From Geminicoccaceae bacterium (GTDB lineage: Bacteria > Pseudomonadota > Alphaproteobacteria > Geminicoccales > Geminicoccaceae): a stretch of DNA of 64,000 nucleotides. A program made the position numbers and the translations under genes. A model generated the notes under the pieces. That model was given only the letters and a program-made list of their open reading frames with translations. It had not been told where the DNA came from and made no database searches. Shown in pieces: positions 1-9,099 of the stretch. The first letter of the stretch is position 1. The number at the start of each line of letters is the position of its first letter. Where the stretch lies: assembly GCA_020638495.1 (NCBI GenBank), contig JACKIN010000008.1, positions 116,933 through 180,932 of the forward strand, written 5' to 3'.

Positions 1-971
1 CGGGCTCGGCCGTGGCCGATGCCGGGGGGGTGGGTGCCCTCGAGATCCGGGCGATGAAGCAGGCCGGCTACGACGCCGAGACGGCGGCGGCGATCACCGC
101 GGCCTCGGCGACCATCGGGCCGATCATCCCGCCGTCCCTGCCGATGGTGATCTACGGGGTCAGCGCCGACGTCTCGATCGGCGGGCTCTTCCTCGCCGGC
201 GTGATCCCCGGGCTTTTGATGGCTGGCGCCCTCTCGGCCATGGTCGTGGTGATGGCGCGGCGGCGCAACATGGCGCGCGAGCTCTTTCCGGGGCTGCGCG
301 GGCTCTGGCTCGCCTACCGGCGGGCGCACTGGGCCTTGATGACGCCGGTGATCCTCTTCGGCGGGATGATGGCCGGCATCATGACGCCGACCGAGGCGGC
401 GGCGGTCGCCACGGTCTATGCCCTCTTCCTCGGGCTCGTGGTCTATCGCGAGCTCGATCTGCGCGAGCTGCCGAAGCTCATCGTCTCGACGGTCGAGGTG
501 ACCGGCATGGTGCTCGCGCTGGTCATGACGGCGGCAGCACTCGCCTGGTGCCTCTCGATCTCGCGCATCCCGCAGACCATCACGCCGATCATCGTCGAGC
601 ATCTCGGCAACCCGCTGCTCTTCCTCCTCGCGGTCAACCTGCTGCTGCTGTTCATCGGCTGCTTCATGGAGGCGCTCGCCGCCATGCTGATCCTGATCCC
701 GATCCTCACACCGGTCGCGGCCCAGCTCGGCATCGACCCGATCCATTTCGGCGTGATCTTCGTCCTCAACCTGATGCTGGGGACCATCACCCCGCCGGTC
801 GGGGTGGTGCTCTTCATCACCTCGCGGCTGGCGGGCATCAGCTTCGAGCGCATGTCGATCGCCATCGTGCCCTGGCTGATCCCGCTGCTCGTCGTGCTGG
901 TGCTGCTGTCGCTCTGGCCGCCCTTGACGACCTTCCTCCCGGGGTTCTTTCTCGGCCGGCCGGGCTTTTGA
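1..971 (+). CDS. TRAP transporter large permease (DctM type), 5'-truncated
   Basis: The reading frame is open from the window edge, so the N-terminus lies outside. About 322 residues are visible, compared with about 430 for the family. It is very hydrophobic with roughly eight membrane segments. The opening residues GSAVADAGGVG, then ATIGPIIPPSLPMVIYG and later GTITPPVGVVLF, are typical of DctM subunits, which form the membrane channel of sodium-driven TRAP importers for organic acids or sugars. The small permease and binding protein would lie upstream, outside the window. It sits 48 bases before a sugar kinase and the Entner-Doudoroff genes, so a sugar or sugar-acid substrate is likely by context; the substrate cannot be read from the sequence. 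Confidence 0.93.
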   Translation, partial: GSAVADAGGVGALEIRAMKQAGYDAETAAAITAASATIGPIIPPSLPMVIYGVSADVSIGGLFLAGVIPGLLMAGALSAMVVVMARRRNMARELFPGLRGLWLAYRRAHWALMTPVILFGGMMAGIMTPTEAAAVATVYALFLGLVVYRELDLRELPKLIVSTVEVTGMVLALVMTAAALAWCLSISRIPQTITPIIVEHLGNPLLFLLAVNLLLLFIGCFMEALAAMLILIPILTPVAAQLGIDPIHFGVIFVLNLMLGTITPPVGVVLFITSRLAGISFERMSIAIVPWLIPLLVVLVLLSLWPPLTTFLPGFFLGRPGF

Positions 972-1019
972 CCGGCGGTTCCTCCCGATGCGGGCGGGCG
1001 GCGAAGGAAGGGTGCGACC

Positions 1020-1982
1020 ATGGCTGATGTCCTCTGCTTCGGCGATCTTCTAATCGATTTCGTGCCGACCGAAAGCGGCCTGCCGCTGAGTAGGGTCGAG
1101 ACCTTTCGCCGGGCGCCCGGCGGGGCGGCGGCCAACGTCGCCGTCGGGCTCGGCCGGCTCGGGGTTTCGAGCGCCTTCATGGGCAAGGTCGGCGACGACG
1201 TCTTCGGCCATTTCCTCGCCGACACGCTGCGCGCCGACGGGGTCGATGTGGGGCCGCTCCGCTTCGACGGTCGGGCCCGCACGGCGCTCGCCTTCGTCAG
1301 CCTCAAGGCGGATGGCGAGCGGGATTTCATGTTCTACCGCCACCCCTCGGCCGACATGCTGTTCACGCCGGGCGAGGTGGACGCGGGTGCGATCGAGGCG
1401 GCCTCGATCTTCCACTTCGACTCCATCAGCCTCGCCGCCGAGCAGCCACGCGAGACGGCGCTCTTCGCCGCCGATCGGGCGGTCGCGGCCGGCAAGCTGG
1501 TGAGCTTCGACGTCAACCTGCGGCTGCCGCTCTGGGGCGACGCCGACGCCGCCCGGGCCGGCATCCGCGACGGGCTGAAACGGGCCGCCGTCGTCAAGCT
1601 GAGCGACGACGAGCTCGAGTTCCTGATCGGCAACCGCGATCCCTCGGGCCTGCGCGACGCCCTCTGGCACGACGGCATCCGGCTGCTCGTGCTCAGCATC
1701 GGCCGTGCCGGCTGCGTCGTCTTCACGGCCGAGGGCGAGTTCCGCGTGCCGAGCTTCGAGGTGAAGGCGGTCGACACGACCGGCGCCGGCGACGGCTTCG
1801 TCGCCGGCCTGCTCGCCGGCCTGCATGCCAGCCCGGGCGGCTTCGGCGACCGCGACGCCCTCTTCTCCGCCTGCCGCTTCGCCAACGCGGTGGGTGCCCT
1901 CACGACAACCGAGCGGGGGGCGATTCCGGCCCTCCCCGGACGCGATCAGGTCGAGGCGCTCGTGAACCGGTCCGGCCGATGA
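1020..1982 (+). CDS. PfkB-family sugar kinase, probable fructokinase
   Basis: A 320-residue ribokinase-fold kinase. The N-terminal GDLLIDF (8-14) and APGGAAANV (32-40) form the sugar-binding part. The C-terminal DTTGAGDG (252-259) is the PfkB signature with Asp258 as catalytic base. The stretch with RTALAFVSL and FMFYRHPSADMLF resembles bacterial and plant fructokinases (fructose + ATP to fructose 6-phosphate) more than KDG kinases. It lies between a TRAP permease and zwf, so it probably phosphorylates the imported sugar before the Entner-Doudoroff route. 2-Keto-3-deoxygluconate kinase is the main alternative, since that would also feed the aldolase downstream. The ATG is preceded by GGAAGGG. 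Confidence 0.85.
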   Translation: MADVLCFGDLLIDFVPTESGLPLSRVETFRRAPGGAAANVAVGLGRLGVSSAFMGKVGDDVFGHFLADTLRADGVDVGPLRFDGRARTALAFVSLKADGERDFMFYRHPSADMLFTPGEVDAGAIEAASIFHFDSISLAAEQPRETALFAADRAVAAGKLVSFDVNLRLPLWGDADAARAGIRDGLKRAAVVKLSDDELEFLIGNRDPSGLRDALWHDGIRLLVLSIGRAGCVVFTAEGEFRVPSFEVKAVDTTGAGDGFVAGLLAGLHASPGGFGDRDALFSACRFANAVGALTTTERGAIPALPGRDQVEALVNRSGR

Positions 1983-2006
1983 GCCGGGCCAAGTGGAGTT
2001 CAAAGG

Positions 2007-3491
2007 ATGAGCGCACGTCTCCTTCCGGTCGACCCGTTCGACCTCGTGGTGTTCGGCGGCACGGGCGACCTCGCCATGCGCAAGCTGCTGCCGGGCCTTT
2101 ATCATCGTGACTGCGACGGCCAGTTGCCGCCGGAGAGCCGGATCATCGGCGTATCGCGCGGCGACCTCGGCAAGAAGGCCTATGCGGAGGCGGTGGAGAC
2201 GGCGATCCGGCGCTCGACCCCGGAAGAGCAGCTTCGCCCCGAGGTCGTCGACCGCTTCCTGAAGCGGCTGGAGCATGTCGCCATCGATGCCGCCGGCACC
2301 ACCGGCTGGCGCAAGCTCGCGGCGCTCCTGCAGCGCAACGGCAAGAGCAACGGCATCCGGGTCTTCTACCTCGCCACCGCGCCGGCGCTGTTCGGCCCGA
2401 TCGCCCGCAACCTCGCCGCCAACGAGCTGATCACGGCCGAGAGCCGCGTCGTGCTCGAGAAGCCGATCGGTCGCGATCTCGACTCCGCCATGGCGATCAA
2501 CGATGCGGTGGGGGCGGTCTTCGAGGAGCGGCAGATCTTCCGCATCGACCATTATCTGGGCAAGGAGACGGTCCAGAACCTGGTGGCCTTGCGCTTCGCC
2601 AACGCGCTTTTCGAGCCCTTGTGGAACTCGGCGCACATCGACCATGTGCAGATCACCGTCGCCGAGAGCCTCGGCGTCGAGGGCCGGGCCGCCTATTACG
2701 ACACCTCGGGCGCGCTCCGCGACATGGTGCAGAACCACATTCTCCAGCTCCTCTGCCTCGTCGCCATGGAGCCGCCGCACGTCTTCGCCGCGGAGGCGGT
2801 GCGCAACGAGAAGCTCAAGGTGCTCCGCTCGCTCAGGCCGATCGACAACGGCGACGTCACCACCAAGACGGTGCGCGGCCAGTACCAGGCGGGTGCCGTC
2901 GGCGGGCAGGCCGTGCCCGGCTACCTCACGGAGCTCGACCGGCCGGCCTCGTCGACCGAGACCTTCGTCGTCATCAAGGCCGAGATCGCCAACTGGCGCT
3001 GGGCCGGGGTGCCCTTCTATCTCAGGACCGGCAAGCGCATGATGACGCGCCAGTCGGAGATCGTGATCCAGTTCAAGGCGCCGCCCTACTCGATCTTCGG
3101 CGAGGCCGGCGGTCCGCTCGATGCCAACCGGCTGGTCGTCCGCCTGCAGCCGGACGAGGCGGTGCGTCTCTTCCTCATGTCCAAGGACCCGGGCCCGGGC
3201 GGCATGCGCCTGCGCACCGTGCCGCTCAACCTCGCCTATGCCGACGCGTTCAACGTCCGCTATCCCGATGCCTATGAGCGCCTGCTCCTGGACGTGGTGC
3301 GCGGCAATGCCACGCTCTTCATGCACAAGGACGAGGTGGAGGCCGCCTGGACCTGGGTCGAGCCGATCCTGCGCGCCTGGGAGGCCCGCAACGACCCGCC
3401 CAAGCCCTACACCGCCGGAAGCTGGGGCCCGTCCGCCGCGATCGCGCTGATCGAGCGCGACGGGCGCAACTGGCTCGAGGACGCCGCCTGA
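2007..3491 (+). CDS. zwf: Glucose-6-phosphate 1-dehydrogenase
   Basis: A 494-residue cytoplasmic enzyme oxidising glucose 6-phosphate to 6-phosphogluconolactone with NAD(P)+. The Rossmann motif [12 protein letters not shown] is at 16-27. The family active-site signature [14 protein letters not shown] starts at residue 179, with the His182-Tyr183 pair and Lys186 in place. Length is normal. It is the first enzyme of a tight zwf-edd-eda run, with 11 bases before edd. No 6-phosphogluconolactonase gene lies between zwf and edd, although pgl is often there; the lactone must be hydrolysed by an enzyme encoded elsewhere or spontaneously. The start ATG follows AAAGG. Confidence 0.97.
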   Translation: MSARLLPVDPFDLVVFGGTGDLAMRKLLPGLYHRDCDGQLPPESRIIGVSRGDLGKKAYAEAVETAIRRSTPEEQLRPEVVDRFLKRLEHVAIDAAGTTGWRKLAALLQRNGKSNGIRVFYLATAPALFGPIARNLAANELITAESRVVLEKPIGRDLDSAMAINDAVGAVFEERQIFRIDHYLGKETVQNLVALRFANALFEPLWNSAHIDHVQITVAESLGVEGRAAYYDTSGALRDMVQNHILQLLCLVAMEPPHVFAAEAVRNEKLKVLRSLRPIDNGDVTTKTVRGQYQAGAVGGQAVPGYLTELDRPASSTETFVVIKAEIANWRWAGVPFYLRTGKRMMTRQSEIVIQFKAPPYSIFGEAGGPLDANRLVVRLQPDEAVRLFLMSKDPGPGGMRLRTVPLNLAYADAFNVRYPDAYERLLLDVVRGNATLFMHKDEVEAAWTWVEPILRAWEARNDPPKPYTAGSWGPSAAIALIERDGRNWLEDAA

Positions 3492-3502
3492 AGGAGAAGA
3501 GG

Positions 3503-5335
3503 ATGACCAGCGAACTCCATGCGCGGCTCGGCGAGGTCACCGAGCGCCTCGCCCGCCGCAGCCACGACCGCCGCCAGCGCTATCTGGACAAGATCAGGGC
3601 CGCCGCCAGCCGCGGCCCGAAGCGCGGCCATCTTTCGTGCGGCAACCTCGCCCACGGCTTCGCCGCCTGCGACGCGGGCGACAAGGCCGACCTGATGGGC
3701 GAGGCCAAGGCCAATATCGCCATCGTCTCGTCCTACAACGACATGCTCTCGGCGCATCAGCCGCTCGAGCGCTTCCCGGCGCTGATCAAGGCCGCCTGTC
3801 GCGAGGCCGGTGCGGTGGCGCAGTTCGCCGGCGGCGTGCCGGCGATGTGCGACGGGGTGACCCAGGGCCAGCCCGGCATGGAGCTCTCGCTCTTCAGCCG
3901 TGACGTCATCGCCATGGCGACCGCCGTGGCGCTGAGCCACGACATGTTCGACGGCGCCCTCTATCTCGGCGTCTGCGACAAGATCGTGCCGGGGCTGGTC
4001 ATCGCCGCCCTATCCTTCGGTCACCTGCCGGCCGTCTTCGTGCCGGCGGGGCCGATGTCGTCGGGCCTGCCCAACGACGAGAAGGCGAAGGTCCGCCAGC
4101 TCTTCGCCGAGGGCAAGGTCGGCCGCGACCGGCTGCTCGAGTCCGAGGCCGCCTCCTACCACGCGCCGGGCACCTGCACCTTCTACGGCACGGCCAACAC
4201 CAACCAGATGCTCATGGAGATCATGGGCGTGCATCTGCCGGGGGCCAGCTTCGTCAACCCCAACACGCCGCTCCGCGATGCCCTGACCAGCCACGCCGCG
4301 CGGCGGGTGACCGAGATCACCGCCATGGGCAACGCCTACACGCCGATCGGCGAGGTGATGGACGAGAAGGCCTTCGTCAACGGCGTCGTCGGGCTGCATG
4401 CGACGGGCGGGTCGACCAACCACACGCTGCATCTGGTCGCCATGGCCCGGACCGCCGGCATCGACCTCACCTGGGACGACATGGCCGACCTTTCCGAGGT
4501 CGTGCCCCTGCTCTGCCGCATCTACCCGAACGGCCTCGCCGACGTGAACCATTTCCAGGCCGCCGGCGGCATGGGCTACCTGACGCGCGAGCTGCTCGGC
4601 GCCGGCCTGCTGCATGCCGACGTGCGCACGGTGGCGGGCGAGGGCGGGCTCGACCTCTATGCGAAGGAGCCCTTCCTCGAGGAGGGTCGCCTCGCCTGGC
4701 GGGACGGCCCTTCCGTCTCGGGCGACGCCTCGGTCCTGGCGACGGTGGAGAAGCCGTTCAGCCGGGATGGCGGGCTCAAGCTGCTCGAGGGCAATCTCGG
4801 TCGGGCGGTGATCAAGGTCTCGGCGGTCAAGCCCGAGCGCCGCATGATCGAGGCGCCGGCCATCGTCTTCCACGACCAGAACGAGCTTTTGGCCGCCTTC
4901 GAGCGCGGCGAGCTCGAGCGGGACTTCGTCGCGGTCATCCGCTTCCAGGGGCCGACCGCCAACGGCATGCCGGAGCTGCACAAGCTGACGCCGGCGCTCG
5001 GCGTGCTGCAGGACAAGGGCTTCAAGGTGGCGCTGCTGACCGACGGGCGGATGTCCGGTGCTTCGGGCAAGGTGCCGGCGGCCATTCACCTGACCCCGGA
5101 AGCCTGCCATGGCGGGCCGATCGCGCGGGTGAAGAACGGCGATGTGATCCGGGTGGATTCCGAGGCCGGCACGGTCGAGGCGCTGGTCGATGCGGCCGAA
5201 TGGGAAGCGCGCGAGGTGGTGACGGCCGATCTTTCGCATTATCACGAGGGGCTCGGGCGCGAGCTCTTCGCCAGCCTGCGGGGCGCGGTCGGCACTGCCG
5301 ACACCGGCGCCTCGGTCTTTGAATTCGCCGCCTGA
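3503..5335 (+). CDS. edd: Phosphogluconate dehydratase
   Basis: A 610-residue IlvD/Edd-family iron-sulfur dehydratase converting 6-phosphogluconate to 2-keto-3-deoxy-6-phosphogluconate (KDPG). Likely [4Fe-4S] ligands are Cys158 (in [11 protein letters not shown]) and Cys225 (in [15 protein letters not shown]). The conserved [13 protein letters not shown] begins at Cys116. The C-terminal [15 protein letters not shown] is also family-typical. A Shine-Dalgarno-like AAGGAGAAGAGG precedes the ATG. It is followed three bases later by eda, so both Entner-Doudoroff enzymes are almost certainly co-transcribed with zwf. Confidence 0.97.
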   Translation: MTSELHARLGEVTERLARRSHDRRQRYLDKIRAAASRGPKRGHLSCGNLAHGFAACDAGDKADLMGEAKANIAIVSSYNDMLSAHQPLERFPALIKAACREAGAVAQFAGGVPAMCDGVTQGQPGMELSLFSRDVIAMATAVALSHDMFDGALYLGVCDKIVPGLVIAALSFGHLPAVFVPAGPMSSGLPNDEKAKVRQLFAEGKVGRDRLLESEAASYHAPGTCTFYGTANTNQMLMEIMGVHLPGASFVNPNTPLRDALTSHAARRVTEITAMGNAYTPIGEVMDEKAFVNGVVGLHATGGSTNHTLHLVAMARTAGIDLTWDDMADLSEVVPLLCRIYPNGLADVNHFQAAGGMGYLTRELLGAGLLHADVRTVAGEGGLDLYAKEPFLEEGRLAWRDGPSVSGDASVLATVEKPFSRDGGLKLLEGNLGRAVIKVSAVKPERRMIEAPAIVFHDQNELLAAFERGELERDFVAVIRFQGPTANGMPELHKLTPALGVLQDKGFKVALLTDGRMSGASGKVPAAIHLTPEACHGGPIARVKNGDVIRVDSEAGTVEALVDAAEWEAREVVTADLSHYHEGLGRELFASLRGAVGTADTGASVFEFAA

Positions 5336-5338
5336 AGG

Positions 5339-5986
5339 ATGACTGCCATGCTCACGACCGATGCCCTGATGCGGCGTGCCCCGGTTATTCCGGTGATCGT
5401 GATCGACGACCTCACCACGGCCGTGCCGCTCGCCAAAGCACTGGTTGCGGGCGGGCTCGACGTGCTCGAGATCACGCTGCGCACGGCGGTGGCGCTGGAT
5501 TCCATCCGGGCGATCATCGCCGAGGTGGAAGGTGCCATCGTCGGTGCCGGGACGGTGCGCGACCCGGAGCAGCTCGCCGCCGTCACGAAGCTCGGCTGCG
5601 CCTTCGCGGTAAGCCCCGGCTTCACGCCGAAGCTCCTCGATGCGGCCGATGATTCGCCCTGCCCGCTGCTGCCGGGTGCGGCCACGGCGACGGAGATGAT
5701 GCAGCTCGCCGAGCGCGGCTACGACCGGCAGAAGTTCTTCCCGGCGGTGCCGGCGGGCGGGCTCGACTATTTGAAGGCGGTGGCCTCGCCGCTCGCCGAG
5801 ATCCGCTTCTGCCCGACCGGCGGCATCGACGCGGCCAGTGCTGCGGCCTTCCTCGCCCTCGGCAACGTGCTCTGCGTCGGTGGCTCCTGGGTGGCGCCGA
5901 AGGCGGCCGTCGCCGCCGGCGACTGGGCCGCCATCACGAGCCTCGCCGCCGCGGCCGTGCGTAGCGGGCGGCACGCGGGGAGCTGA
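5339..5986 (+). CDS. eda: KDPG aldolase (2-dehydro-3-deoxy-phosphogluconate aldolase)
   Basis: A class I aldolase of 215 residues that splits KDPG into pyruvate and glyceraldehyde 3-phosphate. VLEITLRT carries the catalytic Glu44, and the Schiff-base lysine is Lys132 in [19 protein letters not shown] near the C-terminus binds phosphate. The ATG at 5339 is close to the edd stop; an ATG at 5348 is an alternative and would shorten the protein by three residues. It ends the zwf-edd-eda unit and would also accept KDPG derived from uronate or alginate breakdown, for which other genes occur in this window. Confidence 0.96.
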   Translation: MTAMLTTDALMRRAPVIPVIVIDDLTTAVPLAKALVAGGLDVLEITLRTAVALDSIRAIIAEVEGAIVGAGTVRDPEQLAAVTKLGCAFAVSPGFTPKLLDAADDSPCPLLPGAATATEMMQLAERGYDRQKFFPAVPAGGLDYLKAVASPLAEIRFCPTGGIDAASAAAFLALGNVLCVGGSWVAPKAAVAAGDWAAITSLAAAAVRSGRHAGS

Positions 5987-6053
5987 CCAGGCTCTTGCCG
6001 GGGGCTTCGGGTCCGTTCACCATGAGCGGGCCTGAACCAGCGTGGAGAGTGTC

Positions 6054-6497
6054 ATGCGCGCCGCGCTGCTCATGGCCGGTTGGGTCATGCTGGTCGCGCC
6101 GGGGTCGATCGGTGCGGCCAGTGCGGTCGAGCCGGGCCCTGTGACGCTGGAGGCGAGCGAGCTTGCGACCATCGGCCGGCGCGCGGCGCCGCCACCGATA
6201 TTGCCGGCGCCGGCGCCGCTCGTCATCGAGCCGCCGAGCTCGCCGCTCCCGGGGGTGCCCCGGCCGCCGACCACCGTGCTCGGGCCGAGCGAGCTCGGAG
6301 CCGTCGGTCGGCGCGTTCAGCCGGTGCCACTGCCGCTCGCCACACCGGCGCAGGTGGCAGCGCCGGTGACCGTGGCGGCCGCCGCGTCGCCCGCTTTCGC
6401 CCGACCGGTGCCGCGTCCGGTCATGATGGCCATCGTGCAGCCGGCTGCCGGACCGGTCCGGCTCGATGCGACGGGGCTCTCGCTGATCGGGCCGTAG
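6054..6497 (+). CDS. Secreted Pro/Ala-rich protein with three internal repeats, function unknown
   Basis: A 147-residue protein starting with MRAALLMAGWVMLVAPGS, a plausible Sec signal peptide with cleavage near Ala-Ser-Ala. The mature part is low-complexity Pro/Ala/Val, but carries three imperfect repeats ending in IGRR, VGRR and IGP: LEASELATIGRR, LGPSELGAVGRR and LDATGLSLIGP, separated by proline-rich linkers. The ATG at 6054 has GGAG six bases upstream; a GTG at 6042 in the same frame is the alternative start. It follows eda by 67 bases on the same strand. I recognise no family. The repeats and the signal peptide argue that it is real rather than a GC-rich shadow. Confidence 0.55.
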   Translation: MRAALLMAGWVMLVAPGSIGAASAVEPGPVTLEASELATIGRRAAPPPILPAPAPLVIEPPSSPLPGVPRPPTTVLGPSELGAVGRRVQPVPLPLATPAQVAAPVTVAAAASPAFARPVPRPVMMAIVQPAAGPVRLDATGLSLIGP

Positions 6498-6513
6498 GCG
6501 CCCGACGGCGCGC

Positions 6514-7578
6514 TCAGGCGGCGGCTTGGGCCGTGTCGCCGGCGAGGCGGGCGCTGATGGCGGCCCGGTCCAGCCCGGCGAGGCCGATCACCACGAGGGC
6601 GCCGAGCGGCGCCTCGCCCGGTGCCCAGGGGCGGTCGAAATAGCTCGCCACGCGGGCGCCGACCGCCTGCACGGCGAGCCGCATCGGCTTGCCCTCGACC
6701 ACGGCGAAGCCCTTGACGCGCAGCACCTCGTGCGCCCCGGCCACGGCCCGGATGCGGGCCTCGATCTCGGCCGGCCGGGCGAGCGGCGGCAGGCTCACGA
6801 CGAAGCTCTCGAAATCGTCGTGGTCGTGCTCGCCGCCGTCGTCGTGATGCGAATGGCGGCTCTCGAGATCGTCCTCGGCAGCGGCACCCTGGCCGAGCAG
6901 GACGAGGGGATCGAGGGCGCCGTGGCTGGCCTCGACGATGTGGACGCCCGGGCGGAGATGTGCCCCCACGGCTTCCCGCGCGCGGGCCTTGCCGGCCGCG
7001 TCCACCCGGTCGCACTTGTTGAGCACGACGAGGTCGGCGCAGCCCACCTGCTCCTCGAAGAGCTCCTCGAGCGGGCTTTCGTGGTCGAGGCCGGGATCGG
7101 CCGCCCGGGCCGCCGCCACGGCTTTCGGGTCGCTGGCGAAGAGCCCGGCCGCGGTCGCCTCCGCGTCGACCACGGCGACGACGCCGTCGACCGTCACCTC
7201 GTTCCTGACGGCGGGCCAGGTGAAGGCCTTGACGAGCGGCTTGGGCAAAGCGAGCCCCGAGGTCTCGATGACGATGTGGTCGGGGCGCTCGGGCCGATCC
7301 AGGAGCTTCTGCATGGTCGGCACGAAGTCGTCGGCGACGGTGCAGCAGATGCAGCCATTGGCCAGCTCGATCATGTCCTCCTCGCGGCAGCTCGGAATGC
7401 CGCAGCCCTGGATCAGGTCGCGATCGACGCCCTGGTCGCCGAACTCGTTGATGATCAGGGCGATGCGCCGGCCGCCGCTCTCCTCCAGCAAATGCCGGAT
7501 CAGGCTGGTCTTGCCGGCGCCGAGGAAGCCGGTGACGATGGTGGCTGGGATCTTTTGCCGGTTCGCTGGCGTCGTCAT
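6514..7578 (-). CDS. cobW: CobW-family GTP-binding metallochaperone
   Basis: A G3E-family P-loop GTPase of 354 residues. Walker A GFLGAGKT is at 17-24 and the metal-binding CICC motif at 77-80, with ETSGLALP, NKCD and a His-rich stretch (HSHHDDGGEHDHDD) before the C-terminal CobW_C domain. Such proteins deliver metal ions; the CobW branch is linked to cobalt insertion during B12 synthesis. The adjacent cobalamin riboswitch supports the cobalt assignment over zinc. The frame is open further upstream through the riboswitch, but the conserved protein begins at the ATG at 7578 (or 7590, adding MESP). The upstream small gene ends at 7590, so the two are translationally close. Confidence 0.93.
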   Translation of the reverse strand: MTTPANRQKIPATIVTGFLGAGKTSLIRHLLEESGGRRIALIINEFGDQGVDRDLIQGCGIPSCREEDMIELANGCICCTVADDFVPTMQKLLDRPERPDHIVIETSGLALPKPLVKAFTWPAVRNEVTVDGVVAVVDAEATAAGLFASDPKAVAAARAADPGLDHESPLEELFEEQVGCADLVVLNKCDRVDAAGKARAREAVGAHLRPGVHIVEASHGALDPLVLLGQGAAAEDDLESRHSHHDDGGEHDHDDFESFVVSLPPLARPAEIEARIRAVAGAHEVLRVKGFAVVEGKPMRLAVQAVGARVASYFDRPWAPGEAPLGALVVIGLAGLDRAAISARLAGDTAQAAA

Positions 7579-7589
7579 CGGGCTCTCCA

Positions 7590-7898
7590 TCAATGCAGGC
7601 GGCGACGCTGGGTCGTGCCAGGGTCGAGGCGCTCGCGCGGGTAGGCGGTGGTGGTCTCGAGCAGCTCGATCAGCCCCCGGGCGGCGGGGCCGGAGGCCGT
7701 GCCGGCGACGCGGTCGAGGACCAGGGCCGCGGCATGCGCCGCGTCGATCTCGCCCGGCAGCGCCATGAGCCAGGTGAGATAGAGCTCCCTGGGCGACCAG
7801 CCGGGGGCTCCCGCGAGCGCGCCCCGGATCAGCCCCTTGGGGTCGCAGGTCTCGAGCGACAGGATGGGTGGTGAGGTTCGGCAGTCGGTGGACGGCAT
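7590..7898 (-). CDS. Small conserved-looking protein, first gene of the B12-riboswitch operon, function unknown
   Basis: A 102-residue soluble protein between the cobalamin riboswitch and cobW, in the same direction. The core has a well-formed amphipathic pattern (GWSPRELYLTWLMALP, then AAHAAALVLDRVAG and GLIELLETTTAYPRERL), unlike a random GC-rich frame. There is no signal peptide, membrane span or recognised motif. The ATG at 7898 has AAAGG about 11 bases upstream. Its stop lies within 12 bases of the cobW start, so coupled translation is likely. Position implies expression when B12 is low. It may act with CobW in cobalt handling or B12 synthesis; that is inference from location only. Confidence 0.65.
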   Translation of the reverse strand: MPSTDCRTSPPILSLETCDPKGLIRGALAGAPGWSPRELYLTWLMALPGEIDAAHAAALVLDRVAGTASGPAARGLIELLETTTAYPRERLDPGTTQRRRLH

Positions 7899-7946
7899 CG
7901 GGCACGACCTTTCGCCAGGGACACCCCGCCCCGGATTGGAGGAATG

Positions 7947-8155
7947 AGCTGGTGGCAGGTCTCCTGGCTCGCGGGTCGGTGCCTTCGACCAGCCTTCCCG
8001 GACCCATCGGGTCCAGTGGCGCGATCGGGCGAAGGCTCGCCGCTCACAGTTGCGGGGGCAGCCCCGGCCTCGATCCTGGCGAAAGCATGCTGGATCTCAC
8101 CGGGTTCCCTTTTCACCCCGGTCGGCCGAAAGGCCTAGGGGGAACCACCGGGGCG
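7947..8155 (-). promoter_or_regulatory. Cobalamin (B12) riboswitch
   Basis: Read on the minus strand, the region carries the conserved parts of the adenosylcobalamin riboswitch in order: GGTGGTTCCCC, then GGGAACCCGGTGAGATCC, GGCTGCCCCCGCAACTGTGA, the B12-box segment CGCCACTGG, GGGAAGGC, and finally GAGCCAGGAGACCTGCC. It lies immediately upstream of the 102-residue gene and cobW, and ends about 50 bases before the first start codon. This is established B12-sensing RNA that lowers expression of the downstream genes when cobalamin is bound. No T-rich terminator is visible, so control of translation or Rho access is more likely than intrinsic termination. Boundaries are approximate. Confidence 0.93.
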
Positions 8156-8223
8156 GACTATGACAGCCGCCGGCCGCATCCGCAATCGGGACGGTCGGGG
8201 CCATTCTGCAAAGGGGTGAGGAC

Positions 8224-9099
8224 GTGCCGCCGGTGCCCGACACCAGGGGCGATGTGCGCCGCGGCATGCTGATGCTGCTCGTGGCGGTGACGCTCTTTCC
8301 GGTGATGGACGCGATCGCCAAGGAGCTGGCGACGCGCCTGCCGGTGCTGCAGATCACCTGGGGCCGCTACGCCTTCACGGTGGGGGTCATCCTGCCGGCC
8401 ATCCTCTGGCGGCACCACAAGGCGCTCTGGCCCGTGCCGAGCCCGTGGCTGCAGCTCTTGCGCGGGCTCGCCCAGCTCGCCGCCACCTTCCTCTTCTTCC
8501 TGACGCTGACCTATCTGCCGCTGGCCGACACCGTGGCCCTGGCCTTCCTCTATCCTTTGGTCATCACGCTGCTCTCGCCTTTGGTGCTCGGCGAGACGGT
8601 CGGCTGGCGGCGCCATTCGGCGGTCGCCATCGGCTTTCTGGGTGCCCTCGTCATCATTCGGCCCGGCCTCGGCTTCTTCCAGCCCGCCGCCCTTTTTGGC
8701 CTCGGCATCAGCCTCGCCGGCGCCGTCTACCTCCTGATCACCAGGCGGATCGCCGGTCAGGCGCCGCCGCTGGTCAGCCTCGCCTACGCCTCGTCCATCA
8801 GCCTCGTGCTCTCCTCGCTCCCGCTCTTCTGGATCTGGCAGCCGATGGCCTGGGCCGACTGGGGCGCCTTCGTGGTCATCGGGGCGCTCGGGGCGATGTG
8901 CCACGGCCTCTTGATCCACGCTTTCGAGAGCGCGCCGGCGTCGGTGCTGGCACCCCTGGGCTATGCCGAGATGATCATGGCGGTCGCCGTGGGCTACCTC
9001 TGGTTCGGCGATTTCCCGGATGCGATGACCTGGTTCGGCATCGCCATCATCGCCTCGGCGGGTCTCTATGTGGGCTGGCGCGAGCGGCTGGCCGGTTGA
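8224..9099 (+). CDS. DMT-family (EamA) transporter
   Basis: A 291-residue inner-membrane protein with about ten hydrophobic helices arranged as two EamA repeats, starting after a short soluble N-terminus (PPVPDTRGDVRRG). The drug/metabolite transporter superfamily usually exports metabolites or amino acids; the substrate is unknown. The start is a GTG at 8224 with GGTGAGG upstream. It is divergent from the B12-riboswitch operon. Its last 53 bases overlap the 3' end of another EamA gene on the opposite strand. Confidence 0.88.
   Translation: MPPVPDTRGDVRRGMLMLLVAVTLFPVMDAIAKELATRLPVLQITWGRYAFTVGVILPAILWRHHKALWPVPSPWLQLLRGLAQLAATFLFFLTLTYLPLADTVALAFLYPLVITLLSPLVLGETVGWRRHSAVAIGFLGALVIIRPGLGFFQPAALFGLGISLAGAVYLLITRRIAGQAPPLVSLAYASSISLVLSSLPLFWIWQPMAWADWGAFVVIGALGAMCHGLLIHAFESAPASVLAPLGYAEMIMAVAVGYLWFGDFPDAMTWFGIAIIASAGLYVGWRERLAG

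Noticed and set aside
7579..8007. N-terminal extension of CobW by about 140 residues
   Set aside because: The added region translates the riboswitch and the overlapping small gene; the GTPase family begins near 7578.
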